A stretch of DNA of 64,000 bases from Pseudomonadota bacterium (GTDB lineage: Bacteria > Desulfobacterota > Binatia > Binatales > Binataceae). The DNA is taken from positions 62,001 to 126,000 of the forward strand of contig JAJPIL010000007.1 in the NCBI GenBank assembly GCA_021324755.1. Reading direction: 5' to 3'. The translations under genes and the position numbers were made by a program. This document shows, one piece after another, positions 26,498 to 35,114 of the stretch (the stretch's first letter is position 1; the number at the start of each line of letters is the position of its first letter). The notes beneath the pieces are model-generated. The model did no database searches, was not told where the DNA came from, and saw only the letters and a list, made by a program, of their open reading frames with translations.

Positions 26498-28936
26498 ATG
26501 GACGAACGTTACGACCCAAAAGCATGCGAAAGTAAGTGGCAGCAGGTGTGGGAGCGAATGCAGCTTTACCGCGCCACGGAGGATCCTTCCCGACCGAAGT
26601 TCTACCTGCTCGAGATGTTCCCCTACCCTTCGGGCGACGGTTTGTCCGTAGGCCATTTGCGCAACTACGTTCCCTGCGACGTCATAGGCCGCTACAAGCG
26701 CATGCAGGGCTTCAACGTGCTCCATCCGATGGGATGGGACGCCTTCGGTTTGCCGGCCGAAAATGACGCCTTGCTCAAGGGACTCCATCCCAAGGAGACC
26801 GTTCCACGCTACGCCGCAAACTACCGGCGTCAGTTAAAGATGGTCGGCTGCGCCTACGATTGGAGTCGCGAAATCAATTCGTCCGACCCGAAGTACTATC
26901 GTTGGACCCAGTGGTTCTTCCTCCTGCTCTACCATCGCGGGCTTGCCTACCGCGCCTTGGGATCGCAATGGTGGTGCGAAAAGTGCCGTACGATTTTGGC
27001 CAACGAGCAGGTGATCGAAGGTTGTTGCTGGCGCCATCCTGATACGCCGGTGACCAAAAAGGACCTCGAGCAGTGGTACTTCAAAATCACCGCTTACGCT
27101 GAGCGCTTGCTCAAGGATTTGGACGATATCGACTGGCCCGAACCGATTAAGGTGATGCAGCGCAACTGGATCGGCCGCTCCGAGGGCGCTGAAATCGCTT
27201 TTCCGGTTGTGGGGCATCCTGGACGCGAAATTCGCTTTTTTACCACGCGCCCCGATACCGTCTTCGGCGTCTCTTTTATGGTGCTTGCGCCGGAACATCC
27301 GCTGGTGGCCGAAATCACCACCCCCGAGCAACGCCAGGCGGTGCAGGAGTACGTTGCACAGGCGCGCAGACAGAGCGAAATCGAGCGTCTGTCGACGGTA
27401 AAGGAAAAGACCGGGGTCTTCACCGGAGCCTATGCGTACAACGTCTTCTCGCAAAAGGAAGTCCCGATCTGGGTGGCTGACTACGTGCTGATGGGGTACG
27501 GAACGGGCGCGATCATGGGAGCCCCGGGCGAGGATCAACGCGACTTCGAGTTTGCCAAGAAATACGGACTTGAGATTCCGCGGGTGACGGTTCCCGCCGA
27601 CGGCAGCCCGGTGCCGCAAGACAGAGCTTACACCGAATACGGTAAAACCGTAAACTCCGGCTTCTTGACCGGCATGCCGACGGAAGAAGCGATAAAGGCC
27701 GTGTGCAAATGGGTCGAAGAGAAAGAGATCGGGAAGGCCACCGTCACTTATCGAATGCGGGATTGGCTCATTTCGCGCCAGCGCTACTGGGGCGCACCCA
27801 TTCCAATCGTTTATTGCAAGCGAAACTGCGGGATCGTTCCCGTACCGGAGGATCAGCTGCCGGTGCTTTTGCCGGACCTCAAGGAATATCAACCCTCGGG
27901 CACTGGACGCTCACCGCTGGCAAACGTTCCTGAGTTCGTGAACACGAACTGCCCGCGATGTGGTGGACCCGCTGAGCGCGAGACCGACACGCTTGATGGC
28001 TTCGCCTGTTCCTCCTGGTATTATCTGCGCTTTGCCTCTCCTCACTACGACCAGGGACCGTTTGACCCGAATGCAGTCAACTACTGGCTGCCCGTTGACC
28101 TGTATGTTGGCGGTGCAGAGCATGCCGTGATGCACCTTTTGTATGCCAGAATGTGGACCAAGGTGATGTTCGACGCTGGCTTGATCAATTTTCACGAACC
28201 CTTCCCCAAGCTGAGAAACCAAGGCATGCTCTGGGCTGCGGACGGGCAGAAGATGTCCAAGAGTCGGGGCAATGTGGTAACGCCGGACGCGATGGTCGAA
28301 AAATATGGCGCCGACGCGCTCCGACTCTGGGAAATCTTCATGGCGCCTTTCGACGAGTCGACCAACTGGAACGAGGACGGAGTGGTCGGCGCATCCCGCT
28401 TCTTAAACCGAGTGTGGAGCTTCGTTCGCCGCTTCGTGCAAGCCGGATGCCCAGAGGGTAACGTCAGCGTCGAGACGCAGCGACGCGTTCATAAGGCCAT
28501 TCGCACGGTGACGGATCATATCGAGCGGATGAGATTCAATACGGCGCTTGCCGCTTTGATGGATCTCCTCAACTATCTCGGAAAACTTGAGCCGACGGAG
28601 CTAAACCGGTTCGTGATTGAAACGTATATCTTGCTGCTTGCGCCTATGGCTCCTCACATCACAGAGGAGCTTTGGCAAGCGCTCGGCCATAGCCGTTCGA
28701 TTCATCTTGAGCGATGGCCTAGCTACGACCCTGAACTGGCGCGCGAAGAGACGGTAACGATTGTCGTACAGATTAACGGAAAAGTGCGGGATCGTATCGA
28801 AGCACCGGCTGATATAGACGAGGCTTCGGTGCGAGCGATGGCAATGAAGAGTCGGGCCGTTGAACGCTATCTAGCCGGGAAAACGCCAAAAAAGGTTATC
28901 TACGTGCCGCGCAAGCTCGTAAGTATCGTGGTGTGA
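26498..28936 (+). CDS. leuS: Leucyl-tRNA synthetase
   Basis: Class I aminoacyl-tRNA synthetase that charges tRNA-Leu. The N-terminal PYPSGDGLSVGHLRNY contains the HIGH-type signature. The editing domain CP1 has TTRPDTVFGVSFMVLAPEHP. The catalytic lysine loop is KMSKSRGN. A cysteine-containing insert (CEKCRTILANEQ) lies between them. The TTG at 26486 is in frame but falls in the terminator T-run. The ATG at 26498 (MDERYDPKACESKWQ) starts where LeuRS proteins start, giving 812 residues, within the bacterial range. Translation initiation has only a weak GAAGCGG site. Confidence 0.97.
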   Translation: MDERYDPKACESKWQQVWERMQLYRATEDPSRPKFYLLEMFPYPSGDGLSVGHLRNYVPCDVIGRYKRMQGFNVLHPMGWDAFGLPAENDALLKGLHPKETVPRYAANYRRQLKMVGCAYDWSREINSSDPKYYRWTQWFFLLLYHRGLAYRALGSQWWCEKCRTILANEQVIEGCCWRHPDTPVTKKDLEQWYFKITAYAERLLKDLDDIDWPEPIKVMQRNWIGRSEGAEIAFPVVGHPGREIRFFTTRPDTVFGVSFMVLAPEHPLVAEITTPEQRQAVQEYVAQARRQSEIERLSTVKEKTGVFTGAYAYNVFSQKEVPIWVADYVLMGYGTGAIMGAPGEDQRDFEFAKKYGLEIPRVTVPADGSPVPQDRAYTEYGKTVNSGFLTGMPTEEAIKAVCKWVEEKEIGKATVTYRMRDWLISRQRYWGAPIPIVYCKRNCGIVPVPEDQLPVLLPDLKEYQPSGTGRSPLANVPEFVNTNCPRCGGPAERETDTLDGFACSSWYYLRFASPHYDQGPFDPNAVNYWLPVDLYVGGAEHAVMHLLYARMWTKVMFDAGLINFHEPFPKLRNQGMLWAADGQKMSKSRGNVVTPDAMVEKYGADALRLWEIFMAPFDESTNWNEDGVVGASRFLNRVWSFVRRFVQAGCPEGNVSVETQRRVHKAIRTVTDHIERMRFNTALAALMDLLNYLGKLEPTELNRFVIETYILLLAPMAPHITEELWQALGHSRSIHLERWPSYDPELAREETVTIVVQINGKVRDRIEAPADIDEASVRAMAMKSRAVERYLAGKTPKKVIYVPRKLVSIVV

Positions 28937-29129
28937 GTTTTAAGCTGGGGGGGCCTGCCTTTTTGACTGACGACTTTGAGCGCTTTTGTCGCGCCCAAAA
29001 ACGTCCCGAGAAACTCTACGTTAGCTCTGTTCTCCCGAGCTGTGAATCTCATAGTTTGCCGATTTGTAAAAGCTAATGACAGCTATAATCGTCTCCGATC
29101 GATAGGAAGTAATCGGAAAGGGACTCGAA

Positions 29130-29900
29130 ATGGCACACGAAGTATTGCTTGTAACGAGGCATGAGGACTACGCAACACTGACTTTGAACCGCCCCGAAAG
29201 GCGCAATGCACTTAGTGCTCAGCTAATCCAGGAGATGGAGGCGGCGCTTGAGGCGTTGGAAAAAGAGACGTCGATTCGAGCGCTGCTCGTGAAGGGCGCT
29301 GGAAGCACGTTCTGTTCGGGAATCGACTTGCGTGAAGTAGAACAGATGGAGGACGCCCATCATCCGGTGAGCGTTCAGCGTCTGTTTGCGCGCCTCGAGA
29401 ACTTTCCGGTTCCCACGATTGCCGCTATTCAGGGGGCTGCATTAGCTGGCGGACTTGAGCTCGCGCTACATTGCGATATTAGAATCGCCACCCGCAAGGC
29501 GCGTCTGGGGATGACCGTAGCGCGAATCGGGCTGGTCGTGCCTTTTGTTTTGACCAGGAAACTGATCGAAGTGATCGGCGCGCCCGCCACGGCTGAAATC
29601 TTGTTTACGGGCCAGCCGGTCGATGCTCAGCGCGCTTACGAGATGGGCATGGTGCACGAAGTTGTGGATGAGCAGAACCTCGATTCCGCGGCCGAAGCTT
29701 GGATCCAAAAAATAACTGCGAATGCGCCGCTAGCACTCAGAGTGATCAAAGCGAACATTCGCCGGTGCATGAGCCGCGCCTACGACGCTGATCACAAAGA
29801 CCTCGACGAACTTGCCCGTCAGGTCCGTCAAAGCGAGGACGCTAAGGAGGGAATTCGCGCTTTTCTCGAAAAACGTAAACCAGTCTGGCGTGCCCGCTGA
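29130..29900 (+). CDS. Enoyl-CoA hydratase/isomerase family protein, altered second Glu
   Basis: A 256-residue crotonase-superfamily protein. The N terminus is typical (TLNRPERRNALS), with an oxyanion-hole segment CSGIDLREVE and AIQGAALAGGLELALHCD. Glu110 matches the first catalytic glutamate of enoyl-CoA hydratase. The position of the second (usually GQPE) reads LGMTVARIG, so that glutamate is replaced (Val130). A true hydratase is therefore less likely; isomerase, hydrolase or another crotonase chemistry is possible. The ATG at 29130 follows GGAAAGGGA. The gene stands alone, converging on the SDR gene. Confidence 0.85.
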   Translation: MAHEVLLVTRHEDYATLTLNRPERRNALSAQLIQEMEAALEALEKETSIRALLVKGAGSTFCSGIDLREVEQMEDAHHPVSVQRLFARLENFPVPTIAAIQGAALAGGLELALHCDIRIATRKARLGMTVARIGLVVPFVLTRKLIEVIGAPATAEILFTGQPVDAQRAYEMGMVHEVVDEQNLDSAAEAWIQKITANAPLALRVIKANIRRCMSRAYDADHKDLDELARQVRQSEDAKEGIRAFLEKRKPVWRAR

Positions 29901-30072
29901 AAATGCGCTAAACGTAAGCACATTTTAAAATTTACGCTCACGTGGTTGTCGGCGCACGTCCGAGAAACTCAGGCAACGACAAACTCTTGCCCCACGGAGT
30001 CGGTTTGTGTGGGTGAAAACCTGACGGTAGCGCGACGATCGACATTTCTTGAGTTTCCCGTGATTCGGACGG

Positions 30073-30795
30073 CTAAAATTTCTCTGTGAACGGGCGCAAC
30101 TCGGTCTCCATCGTCCAGGCGCTTTTATCCTGATGTGCCAAATGCCAATAGGTTTCGGCGATCGCTTCTGGCTTAAGGAGGTTTTCCTCCGACACGCTGC
30201 CAAACCGTGCCCTCACTTTCGGTTCGTCGATCATGCCGTCAATGTTTATGTGGGCCACGTGAATCCCCAGGGGTCCTAAGTCGCGCGCCATAGATTGTGC
30301 GAGACCTCGCAAGGCGAACTTTGCCGGGCCGAAGGCGGCTGAGCGTGGCCCCGCCTTGACGCCGGCGGTTGCCCCAGTAAAAAGTATGACGCCGCTTTTG
30401 TGCCGAAGCATCTCTTGAATTACTCGCTTCGCGCACAAGAACGCTCCAAAAGCGCACGCCCGCCAGTTTGCCTCGAAATCTTCCGCCGACACTTCGCGAA
30501 TCGAGCCGAAGATCGCATTGCCAGCGTTATAAATCAGGGTATGCACCCAGCCGAGTTCACGCTCTATCGTATCGAAAGCCCGACTTACCTCCTCGGGCTT
30601 GGTAATGTCGGCGGCGACAGGAATGCCCTTGTAACCGTTATTAAGCAACTCCTGCGATAGAGTATTTAAATACTGTTGGCTTCGCGCGATTAGCGCCACT
30701 GGGTAGCTTACGGCAAATCTGCGAGCCAAAGCCGCTCCAAGGCCAGGGCCTACGCCTGCGACGGCAACTATCCTGGAGTCCATAGTGCTGTCCAT
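30073..30795 (-). CDS. Short-chain dehydrogenase-like protein lacking the catalytic tyrosine
   Basis: A 240-residue Rossmann-fold SDR. The cofactor loop is GVGPGLGAALA (residues 14-24), with YNAGNAIFG (from 89) as the NAG motif. At the active site the usual YxxxK reads FGPAK (Phe155, Lys159), and the preceding serine is replaced by threonine in TGATAG. Without the tyrosine it may have lost classic oxidoreductase activity or use it differently. The ATG at 30795 follows GGGAGACAAAAATT. It is convergent with the crotonase gene; no functional link is evident. Confidence 0.82.
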   Translation of the reverse strand: MDSTMDSRIVAVAGVGPGLGAALARRFAVSYPVALIARSQQYLNTLSQELLNNGYKGIPVAADITKPEEVSRAFDTIERELGWVHTLIYNAGNAIFGSIREVSAEDFEANWRACAFGAFLCAKRVIQEMLRHKSGVILFTGATAGVKAGPRSAAFGPAKFALRGLAQSMARDLGPLGIHVAHINIDGMIDEPKVRARFGSVSEENLLKPEAIAETYWHLAHQDKSAWTMETELRPFTEKF

Positions 30796-30929
30796 AATTT
30801 TTGTCTCCCAAAGATACTTCCTTTAAAACCGACGCCGCCTCGCCACGAATTTCGTTCACGAGGTCGCAATTGGCTGGCACTTTGGAACAATTGCGTTCTT
30901 TGGCAAGAGCTGCCTAGGTTTCCAAAGTC

Positions 30930-31967
30930 TCATTCTAAGCCTACCTTGCGTCTTACTCGCGCGGCGATTTCACCGATATGGTGCGGAATATTGAGCGTAC
31001 CCGCCACGTTCGAATACGGAAATAAACGAACGTTGATATGAGCGTGCAAGGGTAGACCAGCTCCCTGGTGAATCTCATAGTCAAGGGGGATAGGCCCGAG
31101 AAACGCTAGGATACGATACACGGCGAGCGCGAAGTGGCGCATCAGTTCGGGCGACAGTTGGCTTAGCAAGCCATAAAACTTGGGCATCACCACTTCGTAG
31201 CTTTGAGGAAAGGCACCGATTGGGCTAAGGTAGCTCACCAGCCCCTCTCGCCGTTCAATTACGAGTCCTAAGCGGTCTACGAGCTCGACAATTTCCTCCC
31301 ACACGTGGGGGTCGTGTTTTTGAGCACGAACCTCTGCTTCGAGTGCGGGCAGCAGGCCAGGCGAGCCGATGACCTGCTGATGTATATGTGGCTGCGAGGC
31401 CCCAGACTCGGGTCCCTGGTTTTTTCGAACTACAACGGAACCGATCGCGGGGTTCTCGAGCGCCCGCTCTATTACATGAGCCGCAGTGCGCAATACAACG
31501 AAAAAATGCTCTTCACCCAGTGCGCCGCTGTATAGAAGGTCGTCCGGATGGCGCGCTTCGTCTAGGAAGTGACGAGGGTCCTCCACAATCAAATAAGACT
31601 CGTTTTTATTTCCCGTCAGTTCGCTGGGAATACGGGGAAAAAGGTTGTTGAAAACCCTTATAACCCATTTCGGGTTTGGCGTACTGCCGGCGCCGCGCCA
31701 GTGCGGTATCTCGACCGGGAGCACGCGCATGATTTCCTCGGGCGAACGGTCCTCGTGACCGGGGCAAAATGGACACTCTTCGATCGCTTGCTGGCGAAGT
31801 TGGGCGTCTAGCTCTGAGACCTCTCGCTCCGTTTTGCGTTCAAAGTGCTTCTTGAGGGTATACGTAAAGCTCTTGGCGCGAAGGTCGAGGGCGTACGAAA
31901 TAACTCCAGTAAATGGATTTTTAATCCACAAAAGACTGTTGTTGCGAATCTCGTAATCGAGCGACAT
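30930..31967 (-). CDS. Galactose-1-phosphate uridylyltransferase-like (HIT superfamily)
   Basis: A 345-residue member of the GalT/HIT superfamily. It has an N-terminal zinc-type CPFCPGHE, the WVIRVFNNLFPRI segment, and the active-site HxHxQ as QPHIHQQVIG, where the second histidine would form the nucleotidyl-enzyme. A C-terminal AHINVRLFPY motif completes the site. Classic GalT reads HPHGQ, so the substrate may be a different sugar phosphate. The frame opens with TTG at 31982, but the ATG at 31967 (MSLDYEIRNN) is preferred. No other galactose genes are nearby. Confidence 0.8.
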   Translation of the reverse strand: MSLDYEIRNNSLLWIKNPFTGVISYALDLRAKSFTYTLKKHFERKTEREVSELDAQLRQQAIEECPFCPGHEDRSPEEIMRVLPVEIPHWRGAGSTPNPKWVIRVFNNLFPRIPSELTGNKNESYLIVEDPRHFLDEARHPDDLLYSGALGEEHFFVVLRTAAHVIERALENPAIGSVVVRKNQGPESGASQPHIHQQVIGSPGLLPALEAEVRAQKHDPHVWEEIVELVDRLGLVIERREGLVSYLSPIGAFPQSYEVVMPKFYGLLSQLSPELMRHFALAVYRILAFLGPIPLDYEIHQGAGLPLHAHINVRLFPYSNVAGTLNIPHHIGEIAARVRRKVGLE

Positions 31968-32105
31968 TGCTGCTGCGTCCAAAAAGCCTAGAACTTGGAC
32001 CCACTACGCGCGTCAGATTTTCAGATCGTAGCGACAAAGGCAAAATGTGCGCATAACAACTATTAGCAACCTTTTATATCCGAAAACACAAGGTCGAAGG
32101 GTTGC

Positions 32106-32139
32106 TTGACAGGCTGCGCTAATTAAGCCCAAAATTGGG
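32106..32139 (+). promoter_or_regulatory. Candidate promoter with overlapping palindrome before the aminotransferase-serA pair
   Basis: A consensus -35 hexamer TTGACA (32106-32111) is followed 16 bases later by CCCAAAATTGGG (32128-32139), a 5-bp inverted repeat around two A that occupies the -10 position. There is no good TATAAT, so either the promoter is weak or activator-dependent, or the hexamer is fortuitous. The pair of genes for serine synthesis starts about 110 bases downstream. Confidence 0.35.
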
Positions 32140-32250
32140 AATGTTCTGAGCCACACGCTGGCTCGGCACGGAATTTTGTTGCCGTCCGCTTTAAGCTGGA
32201 TTACGTGTATCGCCGCTTTGATTCCCATCTGGAGTTAAGCGAATCAGAAA

Positions 32251-33408
32251 GTGCCACCGATAAAAAAGTATTTGTTGACCCCTGGGCCGACCGAGGTACC
32301 ACCCGAAGTTCTTCTCGAAATTGCAAAGCCTGTAATTCATCATCGCACGCCCGAGTTCAGTGCTGAGTTGGACCGAGCCCGCCAGGCGCTCAAGCCGCTT
32401 TTTGGCACTCGGGAGGAAGTCTTGATACTGAATTCCTCCGGGACCGGCGCGATGGAGGCTGCGGTGTGCAATTTGCTTGCCCCTGGCGAGGAGGCGATTT
32501 TCGTCAATGGCGGCAAGTTTGGCGAGCGATGGGGCAAAATCCTCAACGCCTACGGAATAGTGGCGCACGAAATCAAGGTCGAATGGGGTCATCCGGTCGA
32601 GCCCGAGATGGTAGAACAATTCTTGGCGCGCTATCCGCGGTCTCAGGCCGTGTTCGTCCAGGCGAGCGAGACGTCTACCACCGCGGTCCATCCCGTCGAA
32701 ACCATCGCCGAGATCACCCGTCGGCGCGACGTTTTGCTTGTGGTCGACGGAATAACGTCGGTAGGCGTGTTCGAGCAAAAAATGGACGAATGGGGCGTCG
32801 ATGCCCTTGTCACCGGAAGTCAGAAGGCTTTGATGCTGCCGCCTGGTCTAGGGTTTATTGCCTTGTCTGAGCGGGCATGGCGCAAAGCTGCACAAATTAG
32901 CACTCCTAAATTCTATTTTGACCTAAAGCGAGAGCTTAAAGCTCAGCGGGACGAGCATACCACGGCTTACACTCCGGCCGTTTCTTTGATTCGTGGACTA
33001 AACAAAAGTCTCGAGCTAATCCATCGGGAGACGCTTCCAGCCGTCTTCGGACGTCATCGGCTCATGGCCGAAGCGGTGCGAGCCGGTGCGCGCGCCCTTG
33101 GGCTTGAGCTTCTGGCCGCTCGTGCGCCTGCTCCCGGTGTAACTGGCATTCTTGCGCCGCAGGGAATTGATGGCACGAAGGTGGTACGGATGATGCGCGA
33201 TGAAATGGGGGTTAGCGTGCAGGGCGGGCAGGATCACATGAAAGGCAAGCTCATCCGGATAGGCCACATGGGCTACGTTAGCCCCTTTGAGATGCTCGTC
33301 GCCATAAGCGCGCTCGAGATTGTGCTTTCGCGCTTGGGATATCGATTTCCGAGCGGTGTGGGAGTGGCGGCGGTCCAGAACGTACTGGCGCGAAGCGCCT
33401 CCATATAA
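32251..33408 (+). CDS. Class V aminotransferase, probable phosphoserine/alanine-glyoxylate type
   Basis: A 385-residue PLP enzyme of the class V group that includes alanine-glyoxylate, serine-pyruvate and archaeal-type phosphoserine aminotransferases. Seen are LLTPGPTEVP at the N terminus, SSGTGAMEA (62-70), VVDGITSVG (Asp166) and the Schiff-base lysine in TGSQKALMLPPG (Lys192). The next gene is serA, starting 37 bases after this stop, and no classic SerC is present. The likely job is therefore phosphohydroxypyruvate to phosphoserine, though glyoxylate transamination cannot be excluded. The start is GTG at 32251. Confidence 0.85.
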   Translation: MPPIKKYLLTPGPTEVPPEVLLEIAKPVIHHRTPEFSAELDRARQALKPLFGTREEVLILNSSGTGAMEAAVCNLLAPGEEAIFVNGGKFGERWGKILNAYGIVAHEIKVEWGHPVEPEMVEQFLARYPRSQAVFVQASETSTTAVHPVETIAEITRRRDVLLVVDGITSVGVFEQKMDEWGVDALVTGSQKALMLPPGLGFIALSERAWRKAAQISTPKFYFDLKRELKAQRDEHTTAYTPAVSLIRGLNKSLELIHRETLPAVFGRHRLMAEAVRAGARALGLELLAARAPAPGVTGILAPQGIDGTKVVRMMRDEMGVSVQGGQDHMKGKLIRIGHMGYVSPFEMLVAISALEIVLSRLGYRFPSGVGVAAVQNVLARSASI

Positions 33409-33445
33409 TTCCGCTTTTTATTTCCGGTTATTTCGCACGAACAAC

Positions 33446-35038
33446 ATGGCGAAGTTTCGTATCTTACTGAGCGATCAGCTAGCAGAGCAAGGTCTTCAGA
33501 TTCTTCGCGCCCATCCCGAGTTCGACGTGGATGTCAAGCTGGGGCTTGCGCCCTCCGCGCTTGCTTCAATTATTGCCGGTTACGACGCACTGATAATTCG
33601 TAGCGCCACCAAAGTAACGCGTGAGGTAATCGACGCGGCGAGTAACCTTCGGGTGATCGGGCGCGCTGGGGTCGGCGTTGACAACGTTGATCTGGAGGCC
33701 GCAACCAGGCGTGGGATTGTGGTCATGAACAGCCCGTTGGGCAACACCGTTACCACCGCCGAGCACACTATCGCCATGATGATGGCCGTTGCGCGCCATA
33801 TTCCGGCCGCGGACAGGGCGCTGCGGGAAGGACGCTGGGATCGGAGCCGATTTATCGGCGTCGAGCTCTGCAACAAGGTCTTGGGGATTATCGGCTTGGG
33901 GAACATTGGTCGGGTCGTCGCGGACCGCGCCCTAGGTCTTAAGATGCACGTTATTGCTTCCGACCCGATACTGACAAGTGAGGCAGCTAGTAAGCTTGGG
34001 GTCGAGCTGGTCAGCCTGGATGAGCTTTTGGCGCGAGCCGACTTTATCACGATTCACACGCCTTTGACGCCCGAGACGCGCGGCATGATCGGGCAGGCGG
34101 CATTTCAAAAAATGAAGCCTGGGGTGCGCCTGATAAACTGCGCCCGAGGTGGAATCGTTGACGAGCAGGCATTGGTCGACGCCCTGCGCTCCGGAAAGGT
34201 CGCAGGCGCTGCTCTAGATGTCTTTTCTCAAGAGCCGCTTCCGCCGGATCATCCATTACTTTCTTTCCCTAACGTCGTCGTTACGCCGCATCTGGGCGCG
34301 GCTACTGACGAAGCGCAAACCCAGGTCGCGATCGACATTGCGCAGCAAGTCGCTGACTTTCTGCTGCATGGCATTGTGCGACATGCAGTAAACCTTCCTG
34401 CTCTTTCGCCTCGAGAACTAGAGGCGATGAGACCCCATCTGCAGCTTGCCGAAAAGCTCGGCCATCTGGCAGCGCAACTAATCAAGGAGGCGCCCGAGGA
34501 AGTGACGATCGGTCTTGGCGGCGATGCTGCCAATTTGAATCCCGAGCCTATCGTCGCTGCGGCGTTAAAGGGCCTATTGAGCCATTTCATGGAGCAGACG
34601 TTGAACTACGTGAATGCGCCATTTATCGCGCGCGAGCGCGGTATCCGAGTGGTCGAAACTCGCTCCCGCGAAGTTACGGATTACGTAAACAATCTAACCC
34701 TCGAGGTTCGTACCGCCTCAGGAGTTTTGAAAGTTGCCGGCGCCGTGGTCGGCAAGCGAGGCTTGCGCTTGATCGGTATCGACGGATTCCGCTTCGAGGC
34801 TGTTCCTGAAGGAAATTTCCTTGTGCTTCATAACCGGGACGTGCCAGGCGTGGTGGGTGCCGTAGGCACTATACTGGGAAGCGAAGGCATCAACATCGCT
34901 GGACTTGACCTCGGGCGAGACCGAGTTGGCGGAATGGCGATAAGCCTGGTCGCTGTGGACGAGCCGGTGTCGAGCTCGGTGATCGAACGTCTGAAAACTA
35001 TCCCAGCGATAACCTCCGCAGCCGCGGTCAGTCTTTGA
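33446..35038 (+). CDS. serA: D-3-phosphoglycerate dehydrogenase, long form with ACT domain
   Basis: First enzyme of serine biosynthesis, oxidising 3-phosphoglycerate with NAD. It starts MAKFRILLSDQLAEQG and has 530 residues, the length of type I SerA. The NAD loop is GLGNIGRVVADRA, the catalytic arginine is in NCARGGIVDE, and the catalytic histidine is in VVTPHLGAAT. A middle ASB domain is followed by a C-terminal ACT domain (HNRDVPGVVGAVGTILG), the serine-feedback module. The longer frame from 33320 overlaps the aminotransferase and is rejected. It probably forms an operon with that gene. Confidence 0.96.
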   Translation: MAKFRILLSDQLAEQGLQILRAHPEFDVDVKLGLAPSALASIIAGYDALIIRSATKVTREVIDAASNLRVIGRAGVGVDNVDLEAATRRGIVVMNSPLGNTVTTAEHTIAMMMAVARHIPAADRALREGRWDRSRFIGVELCNKVLGIIGLGNIGRVVADRALGLKMHVIASDPILTSEAASKLGVELVSLDELLARADFITIHTPLTPETRGMIGQAAFQKMKPGVRLINCARGGIVDEQALVDALRSGKVAGAALDVFSQEPLPPDHPLLSFPNVVVTPHLGAATDEAQTQVAIDIAQQVADFLLHGIVRHAVNLPALSPRELEAMRPHLQLAEKLGHLAAQLIKEAPEEVTIGLGGDAANLNPEPIVAAALKGLLSHFMEQTLNYVNAPFIARERGIRVVETRSREVTDYVNNLTLEVRTASGVLKVAGAVVGKRGLRLIGIDGFRFEAVPEGNFLVLHNRDVPGVVGAVGTILGSEGINIAGLDLGRDRVGGMAISLVAVDEPVSSSVIERLKTIPAITSAAAVSL

Positions 35039-35114
35039 TATATCTGCCTTTCGGCTGTAGTTTACAACTCTGTCTGATTCTTCAAGAAGATTATCCAGGG
35101 TAACGCTGCGCGTT

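Noticed and set aside
26834-27892. 352-codon minus-strand frame inside leuS
   Set aside because: It is the antisense of an unambiguous leuS; long antisense frames are a composition effect in GC-rich genes.
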